The position numbers and the translations under genes were made by a program. Under the pieces are notes generated by a model. That model saw only the letters and a list, made by a program, of their open reading frames with translations. It had not been told where the DNA came from and did not search any database. This document shows, one piece after another, positions 20,585 to 28,193 of a stretch of 64,000 nt of DNA (position 1 is the stretch's first letter; every line of letters starts with the position of its first letter). Source of the stretch: Nocardiopsis ansamitocini (GTDB lineage: Bacteria; Actinomycetota; Actinomycetes; Streptosporangiales; Streptosporangiaceae); the NCBI RefSeq assembly GCF_030268225.1, contig NZ_BSQG01000009.1:104336-168335 (forward strand), read 5' to 3'.

Positions 20585-20663
20585 CTAGGGCAGCTTGCCT
20601 AGGCCACCTAGGAAGAAAATCAGGGAACCCTCTTGACTCTCCTAGCTTGGCTAGCCAAGCTAG
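20585..20663. promoter_or_regulatory. Operator region between gntR and the whiB-led operon
   Basis: A perfect 22-bp palindrome, CTAGCTTGGCT plus its complement, spans 20642-20663. Upstream, TCTAGGG and two CCTAGG sites at about 20598-20611 provide related CTAGG half-sites. A TTGACT hexamer at 20633-20638 could be a -35 element whose spacer is covered by the palindrome. The arrangement suggests that the GntR protein controls both divergent promoters. Confidence 0.6.
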
Positions 20664-20690
20664 ATGCATAGCCAACCTGGCCATGCGATC

Positions 20691-20713
20691 CCCGCTTTAT
20701 AGCCACCAGCGGG
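20691..20713 (+). promoter_or_regulatory. Leader hairpin, copy 1 (loop ATAGCCACCA)
   Basis: The stem CCCGCT/AGCGGG closes a loop containing TATAGCCACC, ending 13 nt before the whiB-like ribosome site at 20727-20733. The loop sequence recurs in hairpins before the replication and excisionase genes. Confidence 0.4.
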
Positions 20714-20742
20714 AGCGCACCCGACAAGGGAGGTTCTTGCAG

Positions 20743-21021
20743 ATGGACCCGCGAGAGATGACGAATCGGCAGCTCGGTGACGTGCTGCTGGCCACGACCC
20801 GCCCGTGTGCCAGTTCGCCGGAATTGTTCTTCGCCACTGATGACGAGACCGAGTCCGCCCGCCGTATGCGGGAGCAGGCCGCTTCGGTGCTGTGCGCCGA
20901 GTGCCCCGCCCGCCGGCTCTGCTTCGAGTACGCCACCCGTACCGAGCCCGAACACGGGTTCTGGGCTGGTTGCACCGCTGAGGAGATCCGCATGTTCAAC
21001 CAGCTCGGGGAGGTTGCCTGA
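20743..21021 (+). CDS. WhiB-like iron-sulfur regulator of the element
   Basis: This 92-residue protein starts at ATG 20743, with AAGGGAGG at 20726-20733. It has four cysteines in WhiB order: one in RPCASSPELFF, then C-x2-C-x5-C in LCAECPARRLCFEYA. The turn HGFWAGCTAEE replaces the usual GVWGG. WhiB proteins carry an oxygen/NO-sensitive 4Fe-4S cluster and modulate sigma-factor-dependent transcription. It is the first gene of the long overlapping transfer operon (its TGA overlaps the next ATG), so it may tune element activity to redox or developmental state. That role is inferred. Confidence 0.88.
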   Translation: MDPREMTNRQLGDVLLATTRPCASSPELFFATDDETESARRMREQAASVLCAECPARRLCFEYATRTEPEHGFWAGCTAEEIRMFNQLGEVA

Positions 21022-21332
21022 TGAACACCGACTACCTCACCGCACAGCAGCGCAGCGCGCGCGTGCTCGACACCCTGCTGTCCATGCGCCTGCCCGGAGT
21101 GGAGTGGAGCATCAACAGCTTCTGCCCCGACCGGCTCGACGGTCAGCTCTCCACCTTCGAACGCTCCGTTGAGCAGGCCCGCGCCGACCTCACCGCGTGG
21201 GCCACCGTCTTCAACGCCACCGTGGAGTGGGAGCGCCACGGCGGCCTCCGGCCTCAGACGCTCTTCACCGTCAACGGTGTGACCGTGCGGGTTTGGACCA
21301 CCACCCCCACCACCGACGAGGTAGAGGCGTGA
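21021..21332 (+). CDS. Hypothetical protein of the transfer operon
   Basis: This 103-residue soluble protein starts at ATG 21021, overlapping the whiB stop by one base, and ends overlapping the next start. The sequence begins MNTDYLTAQQRSARVLDTLL and ends VWTTTPTTDEVEA. It looks alpha/beta, with one Cys and no signal or membrane segment. I do not recognise a family. Coupled translation with its neighbours makes it a real gene. Confidence 0.75.
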   Translation: MNTDYLTAQQRSARVLDTLLSMRLPGVEWSINSFCPDRLDGQLSTFERSVEQARADLTAWATVFNATVEWERHGGLRPQTLFTVNGVTVRVWTTTPTTDEVEA

Positions 21333-21517
21333 TGTCGACCCCTGACCTGTTGCCCCCGGTGATCGCCACCGCCGTCGTGGTGTTCCTGCTGGTGCTCGGT
21401 TCGCTGAGAGTCGCCGCCGGTTACCGCAAAGCGCGTTCTCGGTTTCGCCGGTTGACCCGTATCCGTATCGGCCTGGTCCACACCAGGCGCTCATCCAGGA
21501 AGAAGGCACGTCGCTGA
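21332..21517 (+). CDS. Small single-pass membrane protein of the transfer operon
   Basis: This 61-residue protein has one hydrophobic segment at residues 8-25 (PPVIATAVVVFLLVLGSL) followed by a very basic tail ending RRSSRKKARR. Its ATG overlaps the upstream stop and its stop overlaps the next ATG. Small basic membrane proteins of this kind accompany spread (Spd) functions in Streptomyces plasmids. The specific role here is unknown. Confidence 0.72.
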   Translation: MSTPDLLPPVIATAVVVFLLVLGSLRVAAGYRKARSRFRRLTRIRIGLVHTRRSSRKKARR

Positions 21518-21648
21518 TGTCGATCCTGATCAGTTTGGCCGCCCTGGTCGTGGTGGTCGCGGTCGTGGTGTGGCTGTGGCCCGAGAGCACCACCGACCGC
21601 GACACCATCCGCGCCATCGCCAAGCGCCGCAAGGAGACCCGCCGGTGA
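21517..21648 (+). CDS. Very small membrane protein of the transfer operon
   Basis: This 43-residue protein (MSILISLAALVVVVAVVVWLW, then a polar tail ending KRRKETRR) starts at ATG 21517, overlapping the previous stop. It ends at 21648, overlapping the GTG of the next gene. It is one hydrophobic helix plus a basic tail. It is supported by tight coding overlap on both sides and the membrane-helix composition. Confidence 0.7.
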   Translation: MSILISLAALVVVVAVVVWLWPESTTDRDTIRAIAKRRKETRR

Positions 21649-22835
21649 ACCCCCGCAAGAAGCACCCCGACGCCGCCCCCGCCATCACCGCCCACCAGGT
21701 CCAAAAGACCGTGCAGGACGCCAAGACCCTGGCCTCCATCCCCGGCCAGGAACTCTTGGACAACCCGGCCCTCAACCCCAAGACCCGGGCCCGCTACGAC
21801 GAGTTGACCACTCAGCGCCTCGAAGCCGAACTGGACCTGGCCCACCGCCGCAAGCTCCGTGACGCCCACGAAGCCGACCGGCGCGAAGCCGAGCGCTCCG
21901 AGGTGGACACGATCATCGCCGCCGCGCGCCGGGCCACTTCCCCGGCGCGCACGATCTTGGACATGACCCGCTACCAGGCGCGGTTCGGACGGGTCGCGCT
22001 GGCCGCTTCCCTGGCCTTGAGTGTGGGGTCGGCCATGGGGTTGGCCGCACTCGTCGAGGCCAACCAGGGTCCGGCCCCGGTGGGCTACCTCGCTGAGATC
22101 GGTCTGACGGGGCTGTCCACCACCGTCATCGTGTGGCGGGGCATCCTCGCGCGGGCCGGGACCGTGCTCGACGCGGCCACGAACCGGTTCTTCGTGGCGC
22201 TGATGCTGGCACCGCTGCTGGTCTCCATCGTCGGGTCGTGGCTGGGCACCGGACCGGTCGGTGCGGCCTGTTCCATCGGTTCCGCCCTCTTCGCGGGTCT
22301 TGCCTACCTGATCAACACCAGTGCCAGCGCGGCGATCACCCAGTCCATCCACCAGATCGACCACCAGAACAGCGCCCCCACCCCGCCCGCTCGCACGGAC
22401 GCTCGCACGGAGCCCGTCCCCGCTCCCACCGCGACCGGTCCGGCCTTTGAGGAGTCGGTCACCCAGGTGAGTACCAGCGCGGTACGTGAGATCGAGGACT
22501 ACCTGAGCGCCCGTGCGAGCGGGGCCGCTCCCACGGCAGAGCCCGACCGCTCACACGACGACACCACCACACCCCACACCGAGGTGTCGGGGCAGGTGGG
22601 GGCGTCTGAGCGCCCGTGCGAGCATCCCGCTCCCACGCACGGCTCCGAGGACTCCGAGCGGGTTCTCACCGCCCAGGAACGCCGCCGTCTGGAAGGTGAG
22701 CGCAACCGTGCGAGCGTCGCCGCCTACCTGGCCGCCCATCCCAACGCTCACACGGGCGACATCGCCGCTCACACCGGGCTGGGCGTGTCCACCGTGCGCC
22801 GAATCCGCCGCGACATCGAAGAGGGCAAGGCATGA
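21645..22835 (+). CDS. Membrane protein with C-terminal HTH, probable spread/transfer protein
   Basis: This 396-residue protein starts at GTG 21645 (overlap of 4 bp). It has a charged coiled-coil-like N-terminus (about 55-95, RLEAELDLAHRRKLRDAHEA), about four hydrophobic segments at 110-225 (VALAASLALSVGSAMGLAAL; GYLAEIGLTGLSTTVIVW; FFVALMLAPLLVSIVGSWL; CSIGSALFAGLAYLI), a long Pro/Thr/Ala-rich linker and a C-terminal helix-turn-helix (TGDIAAHTGLGVSTVRRIRRDI). The layout resembles the Spd-type membrane proteins that distribute elements through mycelium, here with a DNA-binding end that could couple DNA to the membrane. Function is inferred from context. Confidence 0.75.
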   Translation: MNPRKKHPDAAPAITAHQVQKTVQDAKTLASIPGQELLDNPALNPKTRARYDELTTQRLEAELDLAHRRKLRDAHEADRREAERSEVDTIIAAARRATSPARTILDMTRYQARFGRVALAASLALSVGSAMGLAALVEANQGPAPVGYLAEIGLTGLSTTVIVWRGILARAGTVLDAATNRFFVALMLAPLLVSIVGSWLGTGPVGAACSIGSALFAGLAYLINTSASAAITQSIHQIDHQNSAPTPPARTDARTEPVPAPTATGPAFEESVTQVSTSAVREIEDYLSARASGAAPTAEPDRSHDDTTTPHTEVSGQVGASERPCEHPAPTHGSEDSERVLTAQERRRLEGERNRASVAAYLAAHPNAHTGDIAAHTGLGVSTVRRIRRDIEEGKA

Positions 22836-23104
22836 GCCAGCACCGCCCCCACGTGTGCCGACAGGTAGAAGAAACCCCTCAGGGAACGGCCGCCATCTAC
22901 CGACTGAGTTGTTCGTGCGGGCTGGTCGGTGACGTGCGGTACGCGCGGCGTGTGGCCGAGCAGGACAAGGCCGCTCACCTGATGGACATCACCGTCCCCC
23001 TCGATCAGCGCTGTACCCGCCCGCGTGAGCACGGCGCCCGCCCGTGGGATACCTGCCCGCTGTGTGCCGGCCAACTCGCTCTCCCCGGTTGGGACGTGGC
23101 GTGA
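22832..23104 (+). CDS. Cys-rich small protein of the transfer operon
   Basis: This 90-residue protein starts at ATG 22832 (ATGA overlap). Its cysteines (LSCSCGL, RCTRP, TCPLCAGQ) suggest a small zinc ribbon. It contains VGDVRYARRVAEQDKAAHLMD, a probable helix. Similar small zinc proteins occur in actinobacterial element operons. No defined function. Confidence 0.72.
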   Translation: MSQHRPHVCRQVEETPQGTAAIYRLSCSCGLVGDVRYARRVAEQDKAAHLMDITVPLDQRCTRPREHGARPWDTCPLCAGQLALPGWDVA

Positions 23105-23340
23105 TGGACCCCCGCCTTCGCCGTCGCACCTGGTGGCACCTGATCCAAAACGCGGCCACCGACGCCGACAACTGGCTTGCCGCCCGCCTGGACACCCGCC
23201 CCTTGGCCGAGACCGCCATCGACACAGCCGCGTGGGCGGGCCGGTGCTGGCACCACGCGCTCACCACCGCCCGCCGCGACCTCCACGGTCCCGCCCGTGG
23301 CCTCATCGCCGTCGTCATCACCACTGACAAGGAGAACTGA
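23104..23340 (+). CDS. Hypothetical protein of the transfer operon
   Basis: This 78-residue Trp/Arg-rich protein (MDPRLRRRTWWHLIQNAATD start; GLIAVVITTDKEN end) starts at ATG 23104, overlapping the previous stop. Its stop overlaps the next ATG at 23340. It is amphipathic helical with no recognised domain. Perfect start-stop coupling is the main support. Confidence 0.7.
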   Translation: MDPRLRRRTWWHLIQNAATDADNWLAARLDTRPLAETAIDTAAWAGRCWHHALTTARRDLHGPARGLIAVVITTDKEN

Positions 23341-23708
23341 TGTCTGAGTCCACCGCCACCGCGAAGAAGCTCCTGGACGAGATGGGCAAGATCGAGTTCG
23401 AGAACGCCTCCGACATCCGCCGCTACGCCACCAAACTCCGCGAGTTGCAGCGCGCCATCGCCATGGAGGTCGAGCTCTCCGCCGACGAGTTGGAGGCCGC
23501 ACTGGCCACCGTGGCGCTCACCTCAACCGAGTCGATGGCCACCAGCCGCAAACGCGCCAAGGCGGTTGCCTCCCACCTTCGCCGGGCCGGTTCACGCGCC
23601 CGGGAGTCGGCCATCAGCTCGGTGTCGCTGTGGGGGTCGGTGCGCAAGCACTACGGCATTTTGATGGGCGCCGAGAAGCCCCGCAAGTCCATGAACATGA
23701 AGGCCTAA
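23340..23708 (+). CDS. Helical protein immediately upstream of traB
   Basis: This 122-residue, largely alpha-helical protein has heptad-like segments (SDIRRYATKLRELQRAIAME; LSADELEAALATVAL) and a basic C-terminus (SHLRRAGSRARES, GAEKPRKSMNMKA). There is no membrane segment. It is the last member of the overlapping run. A 69-bp gap with a hairpin separates it from traB. It could be a TraB accessory or DNA-binding partner. I do not recognise a family. Confidence 0.72.
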   Translation: MSESTATAKKLLDEMGKIEFENASDIRRYATKLRELQRAIAMEVELSADELEAALATVALTSTESMATSRKRAKAVASHLRRAGSRARESAISSVSLWGSVRKHYGILMGAEKPRKSMNMKA

Positions 23709-23727
23709 CCCACACCACCGCCGCTTG

Positions 23728-23755
23728 AGGGGGCGCACCCGCTCGCGCCCCCTCC
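23728..23755 (+). terminator. Hairpin between spread operon and traB
   Basis: A 10-bp perfect stem (GAGGGGGCGC and complement) with an 8-nt loop lies 11 nt before the traB ribosome site AAGGAG at 23766-23771. It may attenuate read-through or stabilise the traB message. It does not share the ATAGCCACCA loop. Confidence 0.5.
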
Positions 23756-23776
23756 CCCGCCCACAAGGAGACAGAC

Positions 23777-25783
23777 ATGGCCAAGAAATCCAGCGCGCTG
23801 GTGTGGACCGGAACCAACCCCGAACCCCTGGCCAAGCGCGGCCCCGGAGCAGCCGCCTACCTGCGCCCGTGGGGCACCACCGCCCTGATGATCCCGGCCG
23901 GGTGGGCCGCCCACCTCATGTGGGGTGAAGCCGGGTGGGCCACCGCCGCGGCGACCGCAGGCGTGAGTGTGGCCGGGGGAGCCATCACCACCCTGAGCTA
24001 CCACCTCACCAAAGCCCGCACCTGGTACTCCTGCATGATCGCCACCGCATCCGCAGGAGGGGGAGCGGCGTGGATGGCACTGGCCACCGCCGCCGGAACC
24101 GGTCGCCCGGTGCTGGACATCCTCGTCCTGGGTGGGGCGACCCTGTCGATCGGCTCCAACGTCCACACCTGGGCAGCCAACCAGACAACAGGAACCGACA
24201 CGGCCGTCAAGGCCCCGAGTTGGCGCGAGATCACCGAACGCATCGGCGCGCTTCGCGGAACCCGCCTGGAGACCAAGACCGAAACCGAGGTGCGCACCGA
24301 AGGCGTGGTGCACCTGGTCCCGGGCCAAACCATCGACGAACTCACCGGCCAGCTCTCCTCCCTGGCCAGCGCCTACCAACTCCCGCCCGGCTCCATTCGC
24401 GCCGTGCCCGACCCCGCCGACTCCTCCAAAGCGCGGGTGACCATCGTGAAGAAGGACATGCTCGCCACCACCATCCCGTGGCCCGGCATGACCCCCGCAC
24501 TCACCGGCGCATCGGTGGCCGATGCCCTGTTGGAGTTGGGGGTGTATGAGGACGGGGAGCGCTTCGCCATCGACCCCCGCAACCAGCACTGCTTGACCGT
24601 GGGCATGAGCGGGGCGGGCAAGTCCCGCTACGCCAAACTCAAAGCCCTGCTCATGGCCGCACGCTCCGATGCGTTCGTCATCGCCATCGACGTGGAGAAG
24701 GGCCGCCAAACCCTGGGCCCGCTCATCCCCGTCGTCGGGTGGTGCGCCTTCTCCAAGCGTGAGGCAGCCCCCATCATCGACCGCCTGCACAAGGCCGTGA
24801 AGGTCCGCGCCGATCACCTGGCCAACCTCGGCTTGGAGAACTGGGCGAAGGGGTGCGGGCTGTCGTTTGTCTACCTGCTCATCGAAGAGGCATCGGCGAT
24901 CCTGCCCGACAACGACAAGTTCACCGACCTGATCAAGGTCGCGCGCTCGGTGGGCATCCACATCGAACCCTCGTTGCAGCGCGCCACCCACACCAACCTC
25001 GACACCGACGCCCGGTCCAACTTCGGGTCGTCGATGTGCTTTGGGGTGCGCACCACCGACGACGCTTCCTACGCGCTGCCCGACTACGTACTGGAAGCCG
25101 GGGCCGTGCCCGAGAACTGGCGCAAGTCCAAGCCCGGGTGCTGCTACGCCGCCATCGACGGAATCGACGAAGACCGCCACTCCGTCCCCATCCGCATCTA
25201 CGACATCGACAACGCCGCGATCGCTGAAATCGTGGCCACCCTGCCCGAACCCGAGCTGGACCCCATCACCGCCGACGCGTTCGGTGAGGCCTACACCCAG
25301 CGCATCCGCCACACCGCCCCCGGGCAGACCGTGGCACCACTCACCCCCAGTGCCACCCCTTCCCCGGCTGTTGCCGACCCCCGCGAAGAGGACGACTTCG
25401 ACATGAACGACGTGCGCCTGGACACCACCCCCGACCCCGATCCCGACCTCAACGCCGGCATCGACGACGAACTTGAGGCAGTCCCGGGGGAGAACCTGCT
25501 GACCTTCACCAAGCCCAAGCGGTCCAAGGAAGGGGCGGAGGAGGCCCGCGCCCGTCTGGTCGCCCAACTCCAGTTGTGGCAGGACCGTGGAATCCACACG
25601 TTCCGCGCTCCCGACCTGCGCCGCGCGCTCGTCGACGAACAGGGTCTGGACCGCCAACGCTCCTGGGTCATCACCGAACTCAAACGCTTGGAGGGCGAAG
25701 GGCGGATCACCCACCACGACGGCGGGGAGTTCGAGATCCAGGCAGCCCCCACCGACCCCGACCGCGAACCGGCACTGGTCTGA
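23777..25783 (+). CDS. traB: FtsK/SpoIIIE-like conjugal DNA translocase
   Basis: This 668-residue protein has hydrophobic segments in residues 30-115 (TALMIPAGWAAHLMWGEAGW; ATAAATAGVSVAGGAITTL; LVLGGATLSIGSNVHTW). Its ATPase domain has Walker A GMSGAGKS at about 276-283 and Walker B VYLLIEEAS at about 365-373. A C-terminal winged-helix-like region (RARLVAQLQLWQDRG; WVITELKRLEGEGRI) follows. This is the layout of Streptomyces TraB. Those hexamers move double-stranded plasmid DNA between hyphae and read short octamer repeats through the C-terminal domain. The element's octamer array at 17967-18207 is an attractive target. The start ATG 23777 follows AAGGAG. Confidence 0.9.
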   Translation: MAKKSSALVWTGTNPEPLAKRGPGAAAYLRPWGTTALMIPAGWAAHLMWGEAGWATAAATAGVSVAGGAITTLSYHLTKARTWYSCMIATASAGGGAAWMALATAAGTGRPVLDILVLGGATLSIGSNVHTWAANQTTGTDTAVKAPSWREITERIGALRGTRLETKTETEVRTEGVVHLVPGQTIDELTGQLSSLASAYQLPPGSIRAVPDPADSSKARVTIVKKDMLATTIPWPGMTPALTGASVADALLELGVYEDGERFAIDPRNQHCLTVGMSGAGKSRYAKLKALLMAARSDAFVIAIDVEKGRQTLGPLIPVVGWCAFSKREAAPIIDRLHKAVKVRADHLANLGLENWAKGCGLSFVYLLIEEASAILPDNDKFTDLIKVARSVGIHIEPSLQRATHTNLDTDARSNFGSSMCFGVRTTDDASYALPDYVLEAGAVPENWRKSKPGCCYAAIDGIDEDRHSVPIRIYDIDNAAIAEIVATLPEPELDPITADAFGEAYTQRIRHTAPGQTVAPLTPSATPSPAVADPREEDDFDMNDVRLDTTPDPDPDLNAGIDDELEAVPGENLLTFTKPKRSKEGAEEARARLVAQLQLWQDRGIHTFRAPDLRRALVDEQGLDRQRSWVITELKRLEGEGRITHHDGGEFEIQAAPTDPDREPALV

Positions 25784-25845
25784 GCGCGCTTGGCCGCGCT
25801 CTTTGACACGGTGCGGCCCGGCGCGCGAGTCCCTTACAGGTCAAC

Positions 25846-25871
25846 GGGTGTCTGACACGTGTCAGACACCC
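25846..25871. promoter_or_regulatory. 26-bp perfect palindrome before the replication gene
   Basis: GGGTGTCTGACAC is followed immediately by its complement, in the 195-bp gap between traB and rep. A direct repeat GACACCCACTCC (25865-25876 and 25888-25899, 23 bp apart) extends from it, and CTCTTTGACAC occurs at 25799 and 25882. The dense symmetry suggests an operator or an initiator-binding site for the replication gene. Confidence 0.55.
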
Positions 25872-25910
25872 ACTCCAACACCTCTTTGACACCCACTCCG
25901 ACAGCACAAA

Positions 25911-25952
25911 GCGGTCCCGGCGCATAGCCACCAAGCAAACCGCCGGGACCGC
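25911..25952 (+). promoter_or_regulatory. Leader hairpin, copy 2 (loop CATAGCCACCAAGCAAAC)
   Basis: A perfect 12-bp stem, GCGGTCCCGGCG and its complement, encloses an 18-nt loop and ends about 6 nt before the AAGGAAGGAG ribosome site of rep. The loop is nearly identical to the one before xis and shares ATAGCCACC with the one before whiB. It looks like an RNA element or a protein-bound leader. Confidence 0.6.
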
Positions 25953-25978
25953 ACTCCAAGGAAGGAGCAGTTCCCATC

Positions 25979-27937
25979 ATGGCACTGATGGCCGTCCCCG
26001 AACCGGCGGAGGGACCCGATTGGGGTCCGATGCCCCCGCACGACCTCGGAGCCGAACAGGCGGCTCTTGGCGCCATGCTGCTCTCCCCCGAGGCGATTGC
26101 CGACGTGGCCCGGCTGGTCGTGGCCACCGACTTCTACCGTCCCGCCCACCAGATCCTTTTCGCCACCATCACCCGACTGCACCGCCAGGGCGAACCCGCC
26201 GATCCCGTCTCGGTGAACGCCGCACTCACCCAGAGCGGCGAGATCACCCGCGTAGGTGGCGCTCCCTACCTGCACACCCTCACCGAATCCGTCCCCGTGG
26301 CGGCCAACGGCGGCTACTACGCGCGCACCGTGGCCGACCTCGCCCAACGGCGCGCGGTGGTGGAGACCGGGACCCGCCTGGTGCAGGTCGGCTACTCCGG
26401 TGACGGCGACATCGGCGACCTGATGCAGGTCGCCAAAGGCCACCTGGACACCGTGCGTGCCAAGGCCGCGTGGACCGACCCTGTGGCCTTGGACGCCGTA
26501 CAGGGCACGCTGCCCGAATTCCCGTTGGAGGCGCTGCCCGAGTGGGTGGGGCGTTTCGCGGCGGCCGTGTCCGACTCCACCCAGACCCCGCCCGATCTGG
26601 CCGGGTGCCTGGCCCTGGCCGCGCTGTCCACAGCGGCGTCGGGGCGCGTGTGGGCCGACACCGGCCAGTGGAGCGAACCCGTGTGCGTCTACACGGTGGC
26701 GGCCATGGAACCCGCCTCACGCAAGAGCGCGGTGTTCGCGGCAATGAACGAACCGGTGTTCGCTGCCGAGGAACACCTCGTGGAACACATGAAGCCCGTC
26801 ATCATCGAAGCCGCCCTCACCAAACGCATCGCTGATGCCAAGGCCGAGGAACTGGCGGCCAAGGCCGAGAAGGACCGCGACCCGCAGTCGATCGCTGATG
26901 CGATGGGCGCGGCCGAGAGCGCCGGCGAACTGAGCGTGCCCCATCAGCCCAAGCTCGTGGCCGACGACATCACCCCCGAAAACCTGGCGCGTCGTCTGGC
27001 CGAACAGGGCGGCCGGTTGTCGCTGCTGGCACCCGAAGGCGGGTTCTTTGGCACCCTGGCCGGGCGCTACTCCGGGATGCCCAACCTCGACACCTTCCTC
27101 AAAGCCCACGCGGGAGAGCCCATCCGGGTTGACCGCCAGGGCCGCGAACCCGACTTCGTTGCCAAGTCCGCGCTGACCATCGGCATCGCTCTACAGCCCG
27201 AAGCACTGAGCGAAGTGTTCGCGACCCCGGGCGGCCGGGGTCGCGGACTGCTGGCGCGCATCCTCTACGCGCTGCCCGCCGACAACGTCGGCTACCGCAC
27301 GGCGACCTCTGTTCCCGTTCCGCCCGACGTCGCCCAGACCTACCGCCACCGGCTCACCACCCTTCTCTACTCGCTGTGGAACCTCACCGAACCCGTCACA
27401 CTCACCTTCACCCCCGAAGCGCGCCAACGCATAACGCGGCTGCTCTACGAGGAAGTGGAACCACAGCTGCGCCCTGAAGGGCGTCTGGGACAGATCCGCG
27501 ACTGGGGCGGCAAGTACGTCGGGGCGATCGTGCGCATCGCCGCGCTGATCCACCTCGGTGACCACCTCACCGACGGATGGGCGCGTCCCATCGATACGGC
27601 CACACTCGAAAAGGCGTACGCCATTGGTGAGTACTACGCCGAACACGCCCTGGCCGTCTTCGGCGCAATGGGCAACGACCCCGCCCACGAGATCGCCCGC
27701 AAGGTCTTGGACTGGCTCACCAAGACCACGCCCGGCGAGTTCTCCGCTCGCGACGCGTTCAGGGCGCTGCGTACGAAGCAGGTCGCCAAGGCGGGAGATC
27801 TGGAAGCGCCGCTGGCGCTGCTGGCCGACCTCGGATGGATCAGACCGGCGCCTGTGCCGCCGACCGGGAAGAAGGGAGGCCGCCCGCCCTCACCGAAGTA
27901 CCTCGTTCACCCCGATATCAGCGGTCCGCGCGCATAG
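25979..27937 (+). CDS. Replication protein: DnaB N-terminal domain fused to DUF3987
   Basis: This 652-residue protein starts at ATG 25979 after AAGGAAGGAG. Residues 19-130 match the DnaB helicase N-terminal domain (PPHDLGAEQAALGAMLLSPEA; FYRPAHQILFATITRLH; GGAPYLHTLTESVP). The rest, from about 185 to 600, matches DUF3987 (PDLAGCLALAALSTAASGRVW; a degenerate P-loop EPASRKSAV; GGFFGTLAGRYSGMPNLDTFL; GRGRGLLARILYALP). The normal RecA-like helicase domain of DnaB is missing. As the only replication-type gene of the element, it probably initiates or supports element replication, perhaps by recruiting host primase/helicase. This differs from the RepSA, RepAM and prim-pol types usually listed for AICEs. 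Confidence 0.83.
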   Translation: MALMAVPEPAEGPDWGPMPPHDLGAEQAALGAMLLSPEAIADVARLVVATDFYRPAHQILFATITRLHRQGEPADPVSVNAALTQSGEITRVGGAPYLHTLTESVPVAANGGYYARTVADLAQRRAVVETGTRLVQVGYSGDGDIGDLMQVAKGHLDTVRAKAAWTDPVALDAVQGTLPEFPLEALPEWVGRFAAAVSDSTQTPPDLAGCLALAALSTAASGRVWADTGQWSEPVCVYTVAAMEPASRKSAVFAAMNEPVFAAEEHLVEHMKPVIIEAALTKRIADAKAEELAAKAEKDRDPQSIADAMGAAESAGELSVPHQPKLVADDITPENLARRLAEQGGRLSLLAPEGGFFGTLAGRYSGMPNLDTFLKAHAGEPIRVDRQGREPDFVAKSALTIGIALQPEALSEVFATPGGRGRGLLARILYALPADNVGYRTATSVPVPPDVAQTYRHRLTTLLYSLWNLTEPVTLTFTPEARQRITRLLYEEVEPQLRPEGRLGQIRDWGGKYVGAIVRIAALIHLGDHLTDGWARPIDTATLEKAYAIGEYYAEHALAVFGAMGNDPAHEIARKVLDWLTKTTPGEFSARDAFRALRTKQVAKAGDLEAPLALLADLGWIRPAPVPPTGKKGGRPPSPKYLVHPDISGPRA

Positions 27938-27961
27938 CCACCAGCAAACCGCCCGGACCAC
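27921..27961 (+). promoter_or_regulatory. Leader hairpin, copy 3 (loop CATAGCCACCAGCAAAC)
   Basis: A 12-position stem with 10 pairs (GCGGTCCGCGCG with CGCCCGGACCAC) has a loop differing from copy 2 by a single base deletion. It overlaps the rep stop codon (TAG at 27935-27937 lies in the loop) and ends about 9 nt before the xis ribosome site. Confidence 0.55.
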
Positions 27962-27983
27962 TTGTTGCCAGGAAGGAAGACCG

Positions 27984-28193
27984 TTGCCCAAGCAAACCGC
28001 CCATCTCCCCGTCTCCGACCCGCTGTTGACCGTCCCCCAGGTCTGCGCGGAACTGGGGATCAGCCGGAGCACCTTCTACCACTGGAACCAGACCGGGAAA
28101 GGACCGCGCTGCTTTCCGCTTCCCAACGGCTCTCTCAGGGTCCGTCGTTCCGAGCTGAACGCCTTCCTGAGCGTTTTGGAGTCCGCCGCGTGA
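27984..28193 (+). CDS. xis: Excisionase, AlpA/MerR-like helix-turn-helix
   Basis: This 69-residue protein starts at TTG 27984, preceded by AGGAAGGAAG at 27970-27979. The motif LLTVPQVCAELGISRSTFYHW is followed by the wing GPRCFPLPNGSLRVRRSELNAFL. This is the winged HTH found in the excisionases of actinobacterial integrative elements. It ends overlapping the integrase GTG (28190), so the two are translated together. It should bend attL/attR and favour excision by the integrase. Confidence 0.87.
   Translation: MPKQTAHLPVSDPLLTVPQVCAELGISRSTFYHWNQTGKGPRCFPLPNGSLRVRRSELNAFLSVLESAA

Noticed and set aside
25979..27937. Calling the replication protein the chromosomal replicative helicase DnaB
   Set aside because: Only the N-terminal domain matches DnaB. 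The RecA-like helicase motor is absent and the gene is inside the mobile element.
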